Below are positions 9,035-17,113 of a stretch of 64,000 nucleotides of DNA, piece by piece. A program made the translations under genes and the position numbers. Origin of the DNA: Thermomicrobium sp. CFH 73360 (GTDB taxonomy: Bacteria > Chloroflexota > Chloroflexia > Thermomicrobiales > Thermomicrobiaceae). The notes under the pieces were generated by a model, which had not been told where the DNA came from, searched no databases, and was given only the letters and a program-made list of their open reading frames with translations. The stretch covers positions 248,001-312,000 of the forward strand of contig NZ_JAMSLS010000003.1 of assembly GCF_023806465.1 (NCBI RefSeq), read 5' to 3'. Position 1 is the first letter of the stretch. The number at the start of each line of letters is the position of its first letter.

Positions 9035-9322
9035 TCAGCCTCCAGCTTGGGCGGCAACGAGGAGTACCTCGCTGCCGGGTGACAGCGGTGTGGTCGGTTC
9101 GCGAGTGAAACGGGCGTTCACGACGAAGACATACCCCCGTTGGAGCCATCCCAATTCGGGATCAATAACAGGGCCCGCGAGCTCTGGGCAGGCTTGGAGC
9201 AGGGCGCGCGCCAGATCACCGAGTGTCTCCACGGCAGCATCAATCTCAATGCGTCGCTTCCCTGCCAGCAGGGCAGGGAGCCCATATAGTTCGACCGCAT
9301 AGCGTGTCGCTTCAACCGTCAT
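9035..9322 (-). CDS. MoaD/ThiS-family sulfur carrier, AOR-associated
   Basis: A ubiquitin-fold protein of about 95 residues. It shows the MoaD-like beginning (VELYGLPALLAGKRRIEIDAAVETLGDL) and the essential C-terminal Gly-Gly (LLVAAQAGG) that is adenylated and thiocarboxylated to donate sulfur for the pterin dithiolene. It lies four bases upstream of the AOR gene, the usual place for a dedicated tungstopterin sulfur carrier. The frame is open upstream to an ATG at 9433 (132 aa). The internal ATG at 9322 fits the fold better, but neither has a strong ribosome binding site. It is slightly longer than MoaD (about 80 aa), with an insertion around PVIDPELGWLQRG. Confidence 0.8.
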   Translation of the reverse strand: MTVEATRYAVELYGLPALLAGKRRIEIDAAVETLGDLARALLQACPELAGPVIDPELGWLQRGYVFVVNARFTREPTTPLSPGSEVLLVAAQAGG

Positions 9323-9434
9323 GGGTGGAAGCCATTCAATCCGTCGAGGTAACTCCTCGCGCAAGTATGGACGACCAAGAAGCCCCTCGCAAGTCGCCTG
9401 AGTGGAGGGATGGAGACAGGCAAGATGGTTCACG

Positions 9435-9872
9435 CTAAAGGATTGGGTGAACGGGTTCCTTCAGTAACACGACTTCGAGCTGCGGAGAGACGCCCAGCTG
9501 TCCCTGGCAGGTGTAAGTGACTCGCACTTCCGGTTCAGCCAGCCGAATTGCAGTGCTCGATCTTGTGACCTGTTGACCGAAATCTTTGCTTTGCGATAGG
9601 GGTGTGAAGAGGGATAGGGCGGGACTCTTGCATCCTAGGGGAGACAGAGCGCCTTCGACAGGCAGGAAATGTAAGCCTGGTGGACACTGCGTTCTGAGTG
9701 CGCGGGTTTGGCAGCTTCTTTGCCAGTCGTCCTGCCAGGTTGGCCGCGGCGATGCTACCTCTGCGGGTAGCGATGGCTGTGGAGCATCGAGTGCCGTACC
9801 TTTCGATGCGACCGGGGACACACGCATTGTGCTGGGGGACTCACCGCTGGCTACTTCTGCCGGGCGCTTCAT
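9435..9872 (-). CDS. Possible hypothetical protein upstream of MoaD-like gene (weak)
   Basis: A 145-codon open frame on the same strand as the AOR operon, ending 112 bp before the MoaD-like start. The last 30 residues (VRVTYTCQGQLGVSPQLEVVLLKEP) look strand-forming and protein-like; the first 100 are low complexity and Ser/Pro-rich. The ATG at 9872 has no good ribosome binding site, and an in-frame stop lies about 63 bases upstream of it. It could be a real lineage-specific gene, a decayed gene, or chance. No family is recognised. Confidence 0.25.
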   Translation of the reverse strand: MKRPAEVASGESPSTMRVSPVASKGTALDAPQPSLPAEVASPRPTWQDDWQRSCQTRALRTQCPPGLHFLPVEGALSPLGCKSPALSLFTPLSQSKDFGQQVTRSSTAIRLAEPEVRVTYTCQGQLGVSPQLEVVLLKEPVHPIL

Positions 9873-10121
9873 TGCCTCGGGACTGAATTTGGTTGCCCAC
9901 CCGCAACACGGCCACGAGTAATGGCCCCACGCGAAGAAGCAGCGTGGTCACCGGAGCGCTTCGGCGGGAGGACGGGGAGAAAGGACGACCAGGTTGACGG
10001 ACTCGTCAGGACAGTTCACTCGTCAAGCGAAGGCGGTCGCGCGAGAATGCGTGGGGAGACGGTGGCCGTACCACATCGATATGGCACGTTGGGAAGCGAG
10101 TGATGAAAAAGGAGCATGGTT

Positions 10122-11066
10122 ATGGCGGGTCAATCAGGGCACGGGGGCTGGCGGCAGTGGATCGACGGCGAGGCGTTTCTGGCCGTGCTCATTTGGGGTG
10201 CATCGTTTCCGATCGTGAAGCACGGCGTGGACTCGTTCGGGCCACTGTCGTTTGCGGTGTGGCGTCTGATGGTGGCGATCGGCTGCCTCCTGGTGTGGCT
10301 GCGCCTGCGTGGCGAGTCGTTGCGGGTGAGGCGACAGGATCTTCCGCGACTAGCGATGGCGGGTTTTGGGGCGATGGGAATCTTCCAGATCGTGTTTCTT
10401 GTTGGCATGCGGCATACCACCTCGACGCACAGTGCGCTCTTTTTGAACACGAGTCCGTTATGGGCGCTACCGATCTCGTGGTTGATCGAGCGGCAACGGC
10501 CGCGGACCGGGGGGATGATTGGGGCGCTGCTCGGGTTTATTGGTGTGGTGCTCATGGTTGGTCAGCCGGACGCGACGGCCCGTACGACGTTACTCGGAGA
10601 TCTCTTGACGCTGGGCGCGGCGATCTGTTGGGTCGGGGTGACGCTGATCCCACGGCCGCTGGTCGCGCGATACGGAGCAGTGCCAGTCACGACGTGGATG
10701 CTGATGGGGAGCCTGGTCGTGGTTGGGCTCGTCGGCGCTCGGGACGCGGTGCAGAGCGTGGGAGATCCACCAGGGTGGGGCGCGTGGGGAGCGCTGCTGT
10801 ACACGGGGGTCCTGGCAATGGTGGGTGCCAACGTATTCTGGCAGCGAGCGGTGCAGCGGTTGGGAGCAGCAACAACCTTGGTCTACTACTACCTACAGCC
10901 GGGGATCGCCATGATGCTGGGCGTCGTGTTCCTCGATGAGAGCGTGCGACTCACCCAGGTAGTGGGCTTGTTGGCTGTGTTCGCTGGTGTGCTGGTCGCG
11001 CAGCGAGCGGCTATCACGCAGCCGGCGGTTCGGGTGGCGGATCCGGCGGGTCAGCGGGCGGACTGA
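10122..11066 (+). CDS. EamA-domain DMT-superfamily transporter
   Basis: About 314 residues with ten hydrophobic helices in two EamA repeats, the standard drug/metabolite transporter architecture. Visible motifs are VLIWGASFPIVKHG and VWRLMVAIGCLLVWL in repeat 1 and LGDLLTLGAAICWVGVTLIPRPL and ATTLVYYYLQPGIAMMLGVVFLDE in repeat 2. It probably exports a small metabolite or amino acid; the substrate is unknown. The ATG at 10122 has GGAG seven bases upstream; the ATG at 10116 is too close to that site. Its last 53 bases overlap the out-of-frame flotillin tail on the other strand. Confidence 0.9.
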   Translation: MAGQSGHGGWRQWIDGEAFLAVLIWGASFPIVKHGVDSFGPLSFAVWRLMVAIGCLLVWLRLRGESLRVRRQDLPRLAMAGFGAMGIFQIVFLVGMRHTTSTHSALFLNTSPLWALPISWLIERQRPRTGGMIGALLGFIGVVLMVGQPDATARTTLLGDLLTLGAAICWVGVTLIPRPLVARYGAVPVTTWMLMGSLVVVGLVGARDAVQSVGDPPGWGAWGALLYTGVLAMVGANVFWQRAVQRLGAATTLVYYYLQPGIAMMLGVVFLDESVRLTQVVGLLAVFAGVLVAQRAAITQPAVRVADPAGQRAD

Positions 11067-11400
11067 CGGTCGCTGCACCATCCGGGGTGGCGTGGCCGAG
11101 GCGTTCACGGACGGCGGTGGTGAGGTCGATGCCAGTCATGGCACTGAAGCTCTCGATAAGCTGCTGGACGATGATGGGGAGTTGGGTGGCATAGCGGCCG
11201 AGACCACTCGCGCCGTCGGGGCCGGTACCGGAGTCGAAGACAACGACGCGCTCAACCTGCGTGAGCGGGCGTGCGGCAGCTTCGACGACCTTGGGCAGTT
11301 GCTCGACGAAGGCTTGGTACATAAGGAGTTGCATTGCCACGGGGCCGTAGGCGTTGAGTGCCTCAGCAAGGGCACGCTTGCCATCTGCTTCCGCGAGCAT
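11014..11400 (-). pseudogene. Flotillin C-terminal part, displaced into another frame
   Basis: This segment encodes the typical flotillin C-terminus (LAEADGKRALAEALNAYGPVAMQLL, then a Pro-rich tail) but is one base out of frame with the upstream flotillin reading frame. Fusing the two across 11400-11401 (AA on the minus strand; removing one A) gives continuous homology ...QRAAMLAEADGKRALAEALN. Reinitiation at the ATG at 11400 is possible but its GGAGGG is 14 bases away. The fused protein would be about 538 residues. It is either a true frameshift mutation or a sequencing/assembly error. Confidence 0.75.
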
Positions 11401-12631
11401 TAGCGGCACGTTGTCCCTCCGCTTGTGCGACGAGCTCGGCCTGGAGTGCCTCGGCGAGGGCTTTCTTGGCGTCGGCTTCCGCTTGTCCAACTTGGCGGAT
11501 ACGGGCGGCCTCGCCGGCGCCGAGGAGTTCGCGCTCACGCGAGGCAGCTTCGGCACGGACAATCGTGGCTTGGCGATCACCTTCGGCACGCAATATAGCC
11601 GCTTGCTTTTCCCACTCCGCCCGAATAACCGTTGCCTCACGCTCGGCCTGAGCACCTTTGAGGACGGTGGCCTCAAGCTCCTTCTCGCGACGGCGTGCCT
11701 CCATCTCCTGGACAGCGATGGCTGCCTCCGTCCGAGCGAGCTCCACCTGTTGCTCGGCGACCACAACTTGACGGCGAGCCTCGGCTTCAGCGAGGGGTCC
11801 GGCCTGGGTGGCGCGGGCGCGTTCGGCTTCGATTTCGGCGGCATAGCGGGCCTTGCGGACCTCGGCTTCCTTTTGGGCCGCGGCGGTTTCTGCGTCGGCC
11901 ATGGCCTCGGCAACGGCAGCTTGCTGCATCGCCTGAGCACGGCGGACGCGGGCATCCCGCTCGGCTTCAGCTCTGCCGACCTCGGCATCTCGCTTGACTT
12001 CGGCGGTTCGCCGCTGGCCAAGCGCGTCGAGGTAGCCCTGCGGGTCGCTAATTTGCTGGATGGTGAGCACGTCGATCTCGATCCCCATGCGAGAGAGGTC
12101 GGCGGCCGACTCGGCTGCCAGTCGCTGAGCGAAGGCTTGCCGATCGGCATTGATCTGCTCGACTGTCAGCGTGCCGAGTATGGAGCGGAGGTGCCCCTCA
12201 AGGGTCTGGAAGATGACGCTCCGGATTTGGTCTTGTGACATACCGAGAAAGCGTTCGATGGCGTTCATCAACATAATGTCATCGGAGCCGACCTTGACGT
12301 TGGCGACTGCGTCGACTGAAACAGGCACGCCTTCCTTGGTGTAGGCCGAGGTGATCTTCAGGGGGATGGTCATGACGTTGAGGGAAAGAAAGTCGACGCG
12401 CTCGATGATCGGGATACGGACGCTGGAGCCGCCTTTGACGAGACGATACCCGACGGTTCGCCGTTGGCCAGTCTCGGGATCGATGATGGAGCGCTTGCGT
12501 CCGGAGAAAACGGCGACCATGTTAGGTGGGACCTTAACGATATTGCGACTGACAATAGCTAAGAGCGCAGCGAGGGCGAGGAGGATGAAGAGGACAGCAG
12601 CGAGAGCAAAGAGCACCTCGAGGATGGTCAT
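11363..12631 (-). CDS. Flotillin-like SPFH/band 7 protein, truncated by frameshift
   Basis: The protein has 422 residues as read: an N-terminal membrane helix (residues 4-27), an SPFH domain (about 30-220: NIVKVPPNMVAVFSGRKR, IPIIERVDFLSLNVMTI, VSVDAVANVKVG), and a long Ala/Glu/Arg coiled coil (about 225-410). Flotillins organise bacterial membrane microdomains. The frame ends in a non-homologous tail (NARGSRWQACPC) because of an apparent one-base insertion near 11400; the normal C-terminus continues in the next frame to 11014. The start overlaps the stop of the NfeD-like gene by 4 bp (ATGA), so the two form an operon like Bacillus yuaF-floT. Confidence 0.85.
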   Translation of the reverse strand: MTILEVLFALAAVLFILLALAALLAIVSRNIVKVPPNMVAVFSGRKRSIIDPETGQRRTVGYRLVKGGSSVRIPIIERVDFLSLNVMTIPLKITSAYTKEGVPVSVDAVANVKVGSDDIMLMNAIERFLGMSQDQIRSVIFQTLEGHLRSILGTLTVEQINADRQAFAQRLAAESAADLSRMGIEIDVLTIQQISDPQGYLDALGQRRTAEVKRDAEVGRAEAERDARVRRAQAMQQAAVAEAMADAETAAAQKEAEVRKARYAAEIEAERARATQAGPLAEAEARRQVVVAEQQVELARTEAAIAVQEMEARRREKELEATVLKGAQAEREATVIRAEWEKQAAILRAEGDRQATIVRAEAASRERELLGAGEAARIRQVGQAEADAKKALAEALQAELVAQAEGQRAANARGSRWQACPC

Positions 12632-13176
12632 GGAATGCCTCCCTCGTGCTTGACCTCGTGAGCCGCGACTTCGGTCGGTTCGACGACGACGGTGGTTCCA
12701 ACGATGTCCGTAATGCGGACAAGATGCCCGGTCGGGATAGGCGTGCTGTGGGTGCTACGGGCCAGTAGCTGGCGGCTGCCAGTGGCATCGCGGACGACGA
12801 CGTAACCAAGGCCGTCAGCTGGAATGGCAACGCTGACCTCAGCCAATCGCCCACGGAGCTGCTGGAGCGAGAAGGAAGTGGTCGCCTGCTGGCGATAGAA
12901 GAAGGCGACGAGCCACCAGGCGGCGGCACCGAAGAGAAGCGCACTTGCTGCCGCGATCAGCGCGCTCGTGAGCGGTGCAGCATTGAGGTAGGTTGCGATG
13001 AGGCCAGTGGCACCAAAGGCGGTCAGCGCGACGGCGATGACCTTGCCATTGAAGGGCCCGATTCCCTCGCCTGAGTCGACGTCGAAGGCGTCAGCGATCT
13101 CCCCGACGAGGAAGGTGACGGCGAGAAAAAGGAGACCAAGGAGAGCGATAGCCAGGTAAAGGAAATAGATCAGCAT
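12628..13176 (-). CDS. NfeD-like membrane protein, flotillin partner
   Basis: This 182-residue protein has an N-terminal membrane helix (LIYFLYLAIALLGLLFLAVTFL), further hydrophobic segments around residues 45-95, and a C-terminal OB-fold region (RGRLAEVSVAIPADGLGYVVVRDATG to VVVEP) as in NfeD/YuaF proteins. Such proteins are encoded with flotillins and are thought to organise microdomains with them. The ATG at 13176 has GGAGAG just upstream. The 4-bp overlap with the flotillin gene supports joint function. The 260 bp upstream separate it from the sugar dehydrogenase gene and probably hold its promoter. Confidence 0.8.
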   Translation of the reverse strand: MLIYFLYLAIALLGLLFLAVTFLVGEIADAFDVDSGEGIGPFNGKVIAVALTAFGATGLIATYLNAAPLTSALIAAASALLFGAAAWWLVAFFYRQQATTSFSLQQLRGRLAEVSVAIPADGLGYVVVRDATGSRQLLARSTHSTPIPTGHLVRITDIVGTTVVVEPTEVAAHEVKHEGGIP

Positions 13177-13437
13177 GGCTCTCTCCAGAAAAGCAGCCCT
13201 GCTCCCGCCAGGCGAGCCGTCGGGCAGTACTACATCGCGTTCGGTTCGCTGACGGATGTTGCTTCGAGAGCAGTATACAGTCTCAGCGAGCGCGTTGGCT
13301 CGCGATTGTGGACAAGATTCCAGGGAATATTTGGTTCGATGAGGCGAGGCGCCCGCGGGAGGTGGCCAACTCTTCGGGCGTTACCGTGATTGCTGCGTCA
13401 AGCTGGTCTCCGCTCCGTGTCCCGCTAGACGGAGGCC

Positions 13438-14760
13438 TCACCCGGGAACAAGGCGGAGCAGACGATCATCACCACGCTGTGGGCTACCGCGGCCATCGCG
13501 GTTGCTGGTCAAGACGTACAGCGCGCCATCTGGACCTTCGACGACGGTGCGGAGACGACCGAACTCGCCCCGATAGAGGGGCTCAAGCTGTGTAACTGTC
13601 TGGCCGTCTGGTGCCAGGACAACTCGCCAGAGTGCCTGGCTTCGCAGTCCGGCGAAGAGCAGGTTCCCTTGCCACTGCGGGATGCGCCCAGCAGTGACAA
13701 ATGTGGCACCGCTGGGTGCCCAGGTGTCGTTTCCGCTCTCGATGAGAGGTGGGACAGCATCAGGGAGCTCCTGACGCACAAGAGTGCCCACAACGAAGGG
13801 CCAGCCGTAGTTGCGGCCGGGCTCGATCAGGTTGACTTCATCGTGTGCAGCAAGGCCCAGATCGCCGGTGGGACCATGCTCAGTGGCATAGAGGCGCCCA
13901 TCGGGTGACCAAGCGAGCCCCTGTGGATTTCGGTGGCCATAACTCCATACGAGTGAGCCGGGGAACGGGTTATCAGGAGGAATTGAACCGTCGGGTTCGA
14001 CACGAAGGATCTTGCCAGAGAGCGACGTCCGGTCCTGAGCAGCTGGCGGATTCCGCGCGTCACCAGTCGTGATGTACAGTCTCCCATCCGGGCCAAAGGC
14101 GATACGACCGCCGTCATGGATGGAGGCGCCAGGGATGCGATCGATGATGACCTGAGGTTCGACCAGCCGCCCATTGGACTCCGTGTAGCGAACGACGCGG
14201 TTCCACAGTTGATTTCCCTCGCTGTAGGTGTAATAGAGGTAAACCCAGTGCGTCTCGGCAAAGTTTGGGTGGAGTGCCAGGCCCAGCAAGCCGCCCTCAC
14301 CAACAGCGGCAACCGGAAGCGTGAGCGCTGGTTCCGCACGAAGTTCACCGTTTACTACCAGGCGCACTCGTCCAGGTCGCTCCGTCAGGAAGAGGCGGCC
14401 GTCAGGGGCAAAGGCCACCTCCCACGGTGCCTCCAGGCCGGTAAGTACCGTTTCGACTCGAATGGCAACAGGGCCGGAGGTTGGCACGGTCGGCGTTGGC
14501 ACAGGGGTAGCCGGGCTGGAAGCGACAGTGGGGCTCGGTCCTGCAGTGGCAGCAGGTGTCGGTGTGATGACGGGGGCCGTCACCGTAGCTGCTGGCGATG
14601 GGCTGGGAGGTCGAGGAGGGGTTGGTGGGCCACTTTCCTGGCGGCGAATACCAATGGCACACCCTGGTAAGGCAAGTGTTGCGAGCAGGAATGAGCGGCG
14701 TGTGAGTCGCTGCTTCTTCGGCTGGCGGAGGCTTGAGGCTCGCTGCGGTCCTAAATGCAT
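13438..14760 (-). CDS. PQQ-type soluble aldose sugar dehydrogenase, Tat lipoprotein
   Basis: The protein has 440 residues. The N-terminus has a twin-arginine motif (LTRRSFLLATLA) immediately followed by a lipobox (LPGC), then a Pro/Thr/Ser-rich linker of about 70 residues. The beta-propeller begins near residue 100 (LTGLEAPWEVAFAPDGRLFLTERPGRVRLV) and includes GEGGLLGLALHPNF, SIHDGGRIAFGPDGRLYITTGD and SYGHRNPQGLAWSPDGRLYATEHGP, the signature of the glucose/sorbosone dehydrogenase family. It is predicted to be folded with cofactor before Tat export and anchored outside the membrane, oxidising sugars into the respiratory chain. The substrate is not known. It lies 16 bp downstream of the M20 peptidase gene. 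Confidence 0.9.
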   Translation of the reverse strand: MHLGPQRASSLRQPKKQRLTRRSFLLATLALPGCAIGIRRQESGPPTPPRPPSPSPAATVTAPVITPTPAATAGPSPTVASSPATPVPTPTVPTSGPVAIRVETVLTGLEAPWEVAFAPDGRLFLTERPGRVRLVVNGELRAEPALTLPVAAVGEGGLLGLALHPNFAETHWVYLYYTYSEGNQLWNRVVRYTESNGRLVEPQVIIDRIPGASIHDGGRIAFGPDGRLYITTGDARNPPAAQDRTSLSGKILRVEPDGSIPPDNPFPGSLVWSYGHRNPQGLAWSPDGRLYATEHGPTGDLGLAAHDEVNLIEPGRNYGWPFVVGTLVRQELPDAVPPLIESGNDTWAPSGATFVTAGRIPQWQGNLLFAGLRSQALWRVVLAPDGQTVTQLEPLYRGEFGRLRTVVEGPDGALYVLTSNRDGRGSPQRGDDRLLRLVPG

Positions 14761-14776
14761 TGCTGCCGTCCCTTCG

Positions 14777-16039
14777 TCACGCAGCGCCGAGATAGCGCAG
14801 GGCGATTGCAGTCATGAGCCGGACGCCAACTGCTAACGCATCCTCATCAAGGTCGAAACGTGGGTGATGCGGTGGATAGATAATGCCGCGCTCCGGATTC
14901 GCCACTCCAAGACTGATCATGCAGACGGGCACACGTTGAGCCACAAAAGCGAAGTCCTCCCCTGCCATGAGCGGCTCGCGGTCATAGACGCGCTCTGGCC
15001 CCAGGAGTTCTGTTGCCACTTGGCGTGCTAAGGTCGTGAGCGTGGGATCGTTGTGCATCGCCGGATAACCACGGAGGTAGACCGTTTCGGCCTCAGCACG
15101 CATGGCTCGGGCAATGCCGGACGCCAGCTCGCCGATGCGCTGCTCGAGGTGATCACGAACGGCGGGTGAGTATGTCCGCACAGTGCCTTCCAGGATAGCG
15201 TGGTCGGGAATGATGTTGGTTGCCGTTCCGGCGTGGAGCTTGCCAACGGTGATGACTGCTGAGTCAAGCGGGTTGGTTTCTCGACTCACGAGTGTCTGGA
15301 GCGCGATGACAATCTGCGCGGCAACGACGATCGGGTCGACCGCGGTTTGGGGCTTGGCAGCGTGGCCACCGATGCCGCGCACGACGATGCGGAAGGTATC
15401 GGCCGCGGCCGTCGCGGGACCGGGTGAGATGGCGACCTCGCCGGCCCGGTGGGTACTGTCGACGTGAAGGGCGAAGGCAGCATCAACTGGAGGATCGTCG
15501 AGAATACCGTCGGCAACCATAGCGGCGGCACCACCGGGTCCCTCCTCGGCGGGCTGGAACATGAGCTTGACAGTGCCAGCAAAACGATCACTCAAGGCAT
15601 GCAGGAGTTCGGCGACACCGAGCAGAATGGTGGTGTGGGCATCATGACCGCAGGCGTGCATGATGCCGGGACGGGTCGATCGATAGGGGACATCGTTCTG
15701 CTCGTCGATCGGAAGCGCGTCCATGTCAGCGCGGAGGAGAACGGTACGGCCTGGGCCTCGCTCGCCGCGGATCACGGCGAGAATCCCGTTTCCTCCCGTT
15801 GTCGGCCCCGGTTGAATCCCGGCAGCGCGGAGTGCCTCCGGGGACATAAACAATGGGCGCCCGTCACCACCGAGGCCCGTCCGGTGCTCGATCCCAAGTT
15901 CGCGCAGATGTCCGGCGACGAGGCGCGCTGTGTTGACTTCTTGTAAGGAGAGCTCCGGGTTCATGTGGAGATAGCGGCGCGTCTCGCGCAACCAGGCGTC
16001 GAGCTCCGGTGTGACTCGCACCAGTTCGTCCCACTGCAT
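14777..16039 (-). CDS. M20-family amidohydrolase (amino-acid N-acyl hydrolase)
   Basis: About 420 residues of the M20D/IAA-amino-acid hydrolase/carboxypeptidase type. Motifs include RADMDALPIDEQNDVPYRS, the metal-binding MHACGHDAHTTILLG, and FQPAEEGPGGAAAM; a lid/dimerisation domain lies around residues 190-300. Family members cleave N-acyl amino acids, hippurate-like amides or N-acetyl amino acids using two metal ions. The ATG at 16039 was chosen because GGAGGGAG lies just upstream; an in-frame ATG at 16060 precedes the ribosome binding site. It is probably co-transcribed with the sugar dehydrogenase gene. Confidence 0.88.
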   Translation of the reverse strand: MQWDELVRVTPELDAWLRETRRYLHMNPELSLQEVNTARLVAGHLRELGIEHRTGLGGDGRPLFMSPEALRAAGIQPGPTTGGNGILAVIRGERGPGRTVLLRADMDALPIDEQNDVPYRSTRPGIMHACGHDAHTTILLGVAELLHALSDRFAGTVKLMFQPAEEGPGGAAAMVADGILDDPPVDAAFALHVDSTHRAGEVAISPGPATAAADTFRIVVRGIGGHAAKPQTAVDPIVVAAQIVIALQTLVSRETNPLDSAVITVGKLHAGTATNIIPDHAILEGTVRTYSPAVRDHLEQRIGELASGIARAMRAEAETVYLRGYPAMHNDPTLTTLARQVATELLGPERVYDREPLMAGEDFAFVAQRVPVCMISLGVANPERGIIYPPHHPRFDLDEDALAVGVRLMTAIALRYLGAA

Positions 16040-16807
16040 CACGCTCTCCCTCCGTCGCATGTCCCGGCTGATCGTACCATCCGAGACGGTTGATCGGGCG
16101 AATGGTCGAGGAGGCGCAAAGGGGCGTGTGGAGTCTGGACTTTCGGATCACCAAGGTGCGGCTTGGAGCACAGCATGGTGTCAAGAAGAGAGGGAAAAGC
16201 GACGCGATTGTTCGGTAGCGTGGGACAGGGGGGAGCGTGTACTCCAGTGGCCGGGGCAGGAGCGTCCGGAGGAGTCGTGACGGTATGCCATCACGAGGGG
16301 TTTGGGGGATTGGATCGCCGCTTCGTAGGGGAGCGATGCATCACGCCTGCCCGCGCGGAGGGCCGGGTTGGTGTGACACTTACCGAATGCCGCAGGTGTG
16401 CAAAAGGCCGCCGTTGACCGTTGGCCAGCCCTCGCTGCCCTCACTCCGGTGCAACCCTCACCCAGTCTCCCGGAGTCGCTCCCCTCACCCCCTGACCCCC
16501 TCTCCCGCGCGTGGCGGGAGAGGGGGAACGCTTGGGGAGCGGTGCTTACCGGAAAACAGTGGCGGTGGTGCTCGTCACGGAGCTCTGCGATCATTCTGTC
16601 AGGCACGGGAAGGCGAGTCAGAAGTTGGAGGGAGGCGGGTGATTGGCAACGGTTCCGAGCAGGGCTGTGCGGGGTGGGATGCGCCTCGGAGTATTCCGGT
16701 AGCCCAGGCGTTGGATTGGGGGCGCATGAAGGGCCATGCGACGCCTTCCCGGGTAATTGGTGATGATCGAGGGGGTTGACGCAGTGGGTACAGATGGGGG
16801 AAACGGC
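16040..16807. other. Long intergenic region with a palindromic repeat
   Basis: About 770 bases with no convincing gene on either strand. It separates a leftward operon from a small rightward gene and must hold the promoter of the M20 peptidase gene. A GC-rich palindrome is located at 16496-16526 within a CCCTCACCCCCTGACCCCC-type context. Nothing else was recognised. Confidence 0.5.
16496..16526. repeat. Perfect 13-bp inverted repeat (intergenic palindrome)
   Basis: Arms CCCCCTCTCCCGC (16496-16508) and GCGGGAGAGGGGG (16514-16526) flank a 5-base loop. The core and flanks resemble the widespread intergenic palindromes of the 'CCCTCTCCC...GGGAGAGGG' type seen in many bacterial genomes, often in multiple copies. 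It has no U-tract on either side, so it is not a standard terminator. Copy number elsewhere in this genome is unknown; only one copy was noticed here. Confidence 0.7.
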
Positions 16808-17113
16808 ATGTATATCGGGCGCTTTCCGTACGGCCGATATGCGCGAGCTCCCCAGCCGGACCTCACGGTAGAGGATCTACGGCGCGTCTATGTGCTGGTA
16901 CCGCGGGAGGATGGTCGCGGCGATGAGAACATCACAGTGGCCGAAATGACTGACCGGCAATTCCGGGAATGGATTGTCGCGAAGGCGGCGCTGCATGGGG
17001 TGCCGCTCATCCCGCCGTTGGGACGGATTGGTCTGGAGACCCGCGTCCACCTCTTGAACTACCTCATTCACCAAGGTGTGCGGATCTATCTCGTACCGAA
17101 GCCGGAGGCGTGA
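16808..17113 (+). CDS. Hypothetical protein (101 aa)
   Basis: A small basic-to-neutral protein beginning MYIGRFPYGRYARAPQPDLTVEDLRRVYVLVP. The ATG at 16808 has GGGGGA six bases upstream; an in-frame GTG/ATG near 16757 has no such site. The pattern of alternating strand and helix (VEDLRRVYVLVPRED, ITVAEMTDRQFREWIVAKAALHGVPLIPP, VHLLNYLIHQGVRIYLVPKP) suggests a compact alpha/beta fold. No family was recognised. It stands alone between two long gaps. Confidence 0.55.
   Translation: MYIGRFPYGRYARAPQPDLTVEDLRRVYVLVPREDGRGDENITVAEMTDRQFREWIVAKAALHGVPLIPPLGRIGLETRVHLLNYLIHQGVRIYLVPKPEA

Noticed and set aside
9586-9921. Plus-strand frame of 111 codons in the gap before the DMT gene
   Set aside because: No ribosome binding site and mixed composition; it lies opposite a slightly more plausible minus-strand frame.
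11401-12150. Upstream part of the second flotillin frame
   Set aside because: Only the segment after 11400 has flotillin homology; upstream of it this frame is a shadow of the main flotillin frame.
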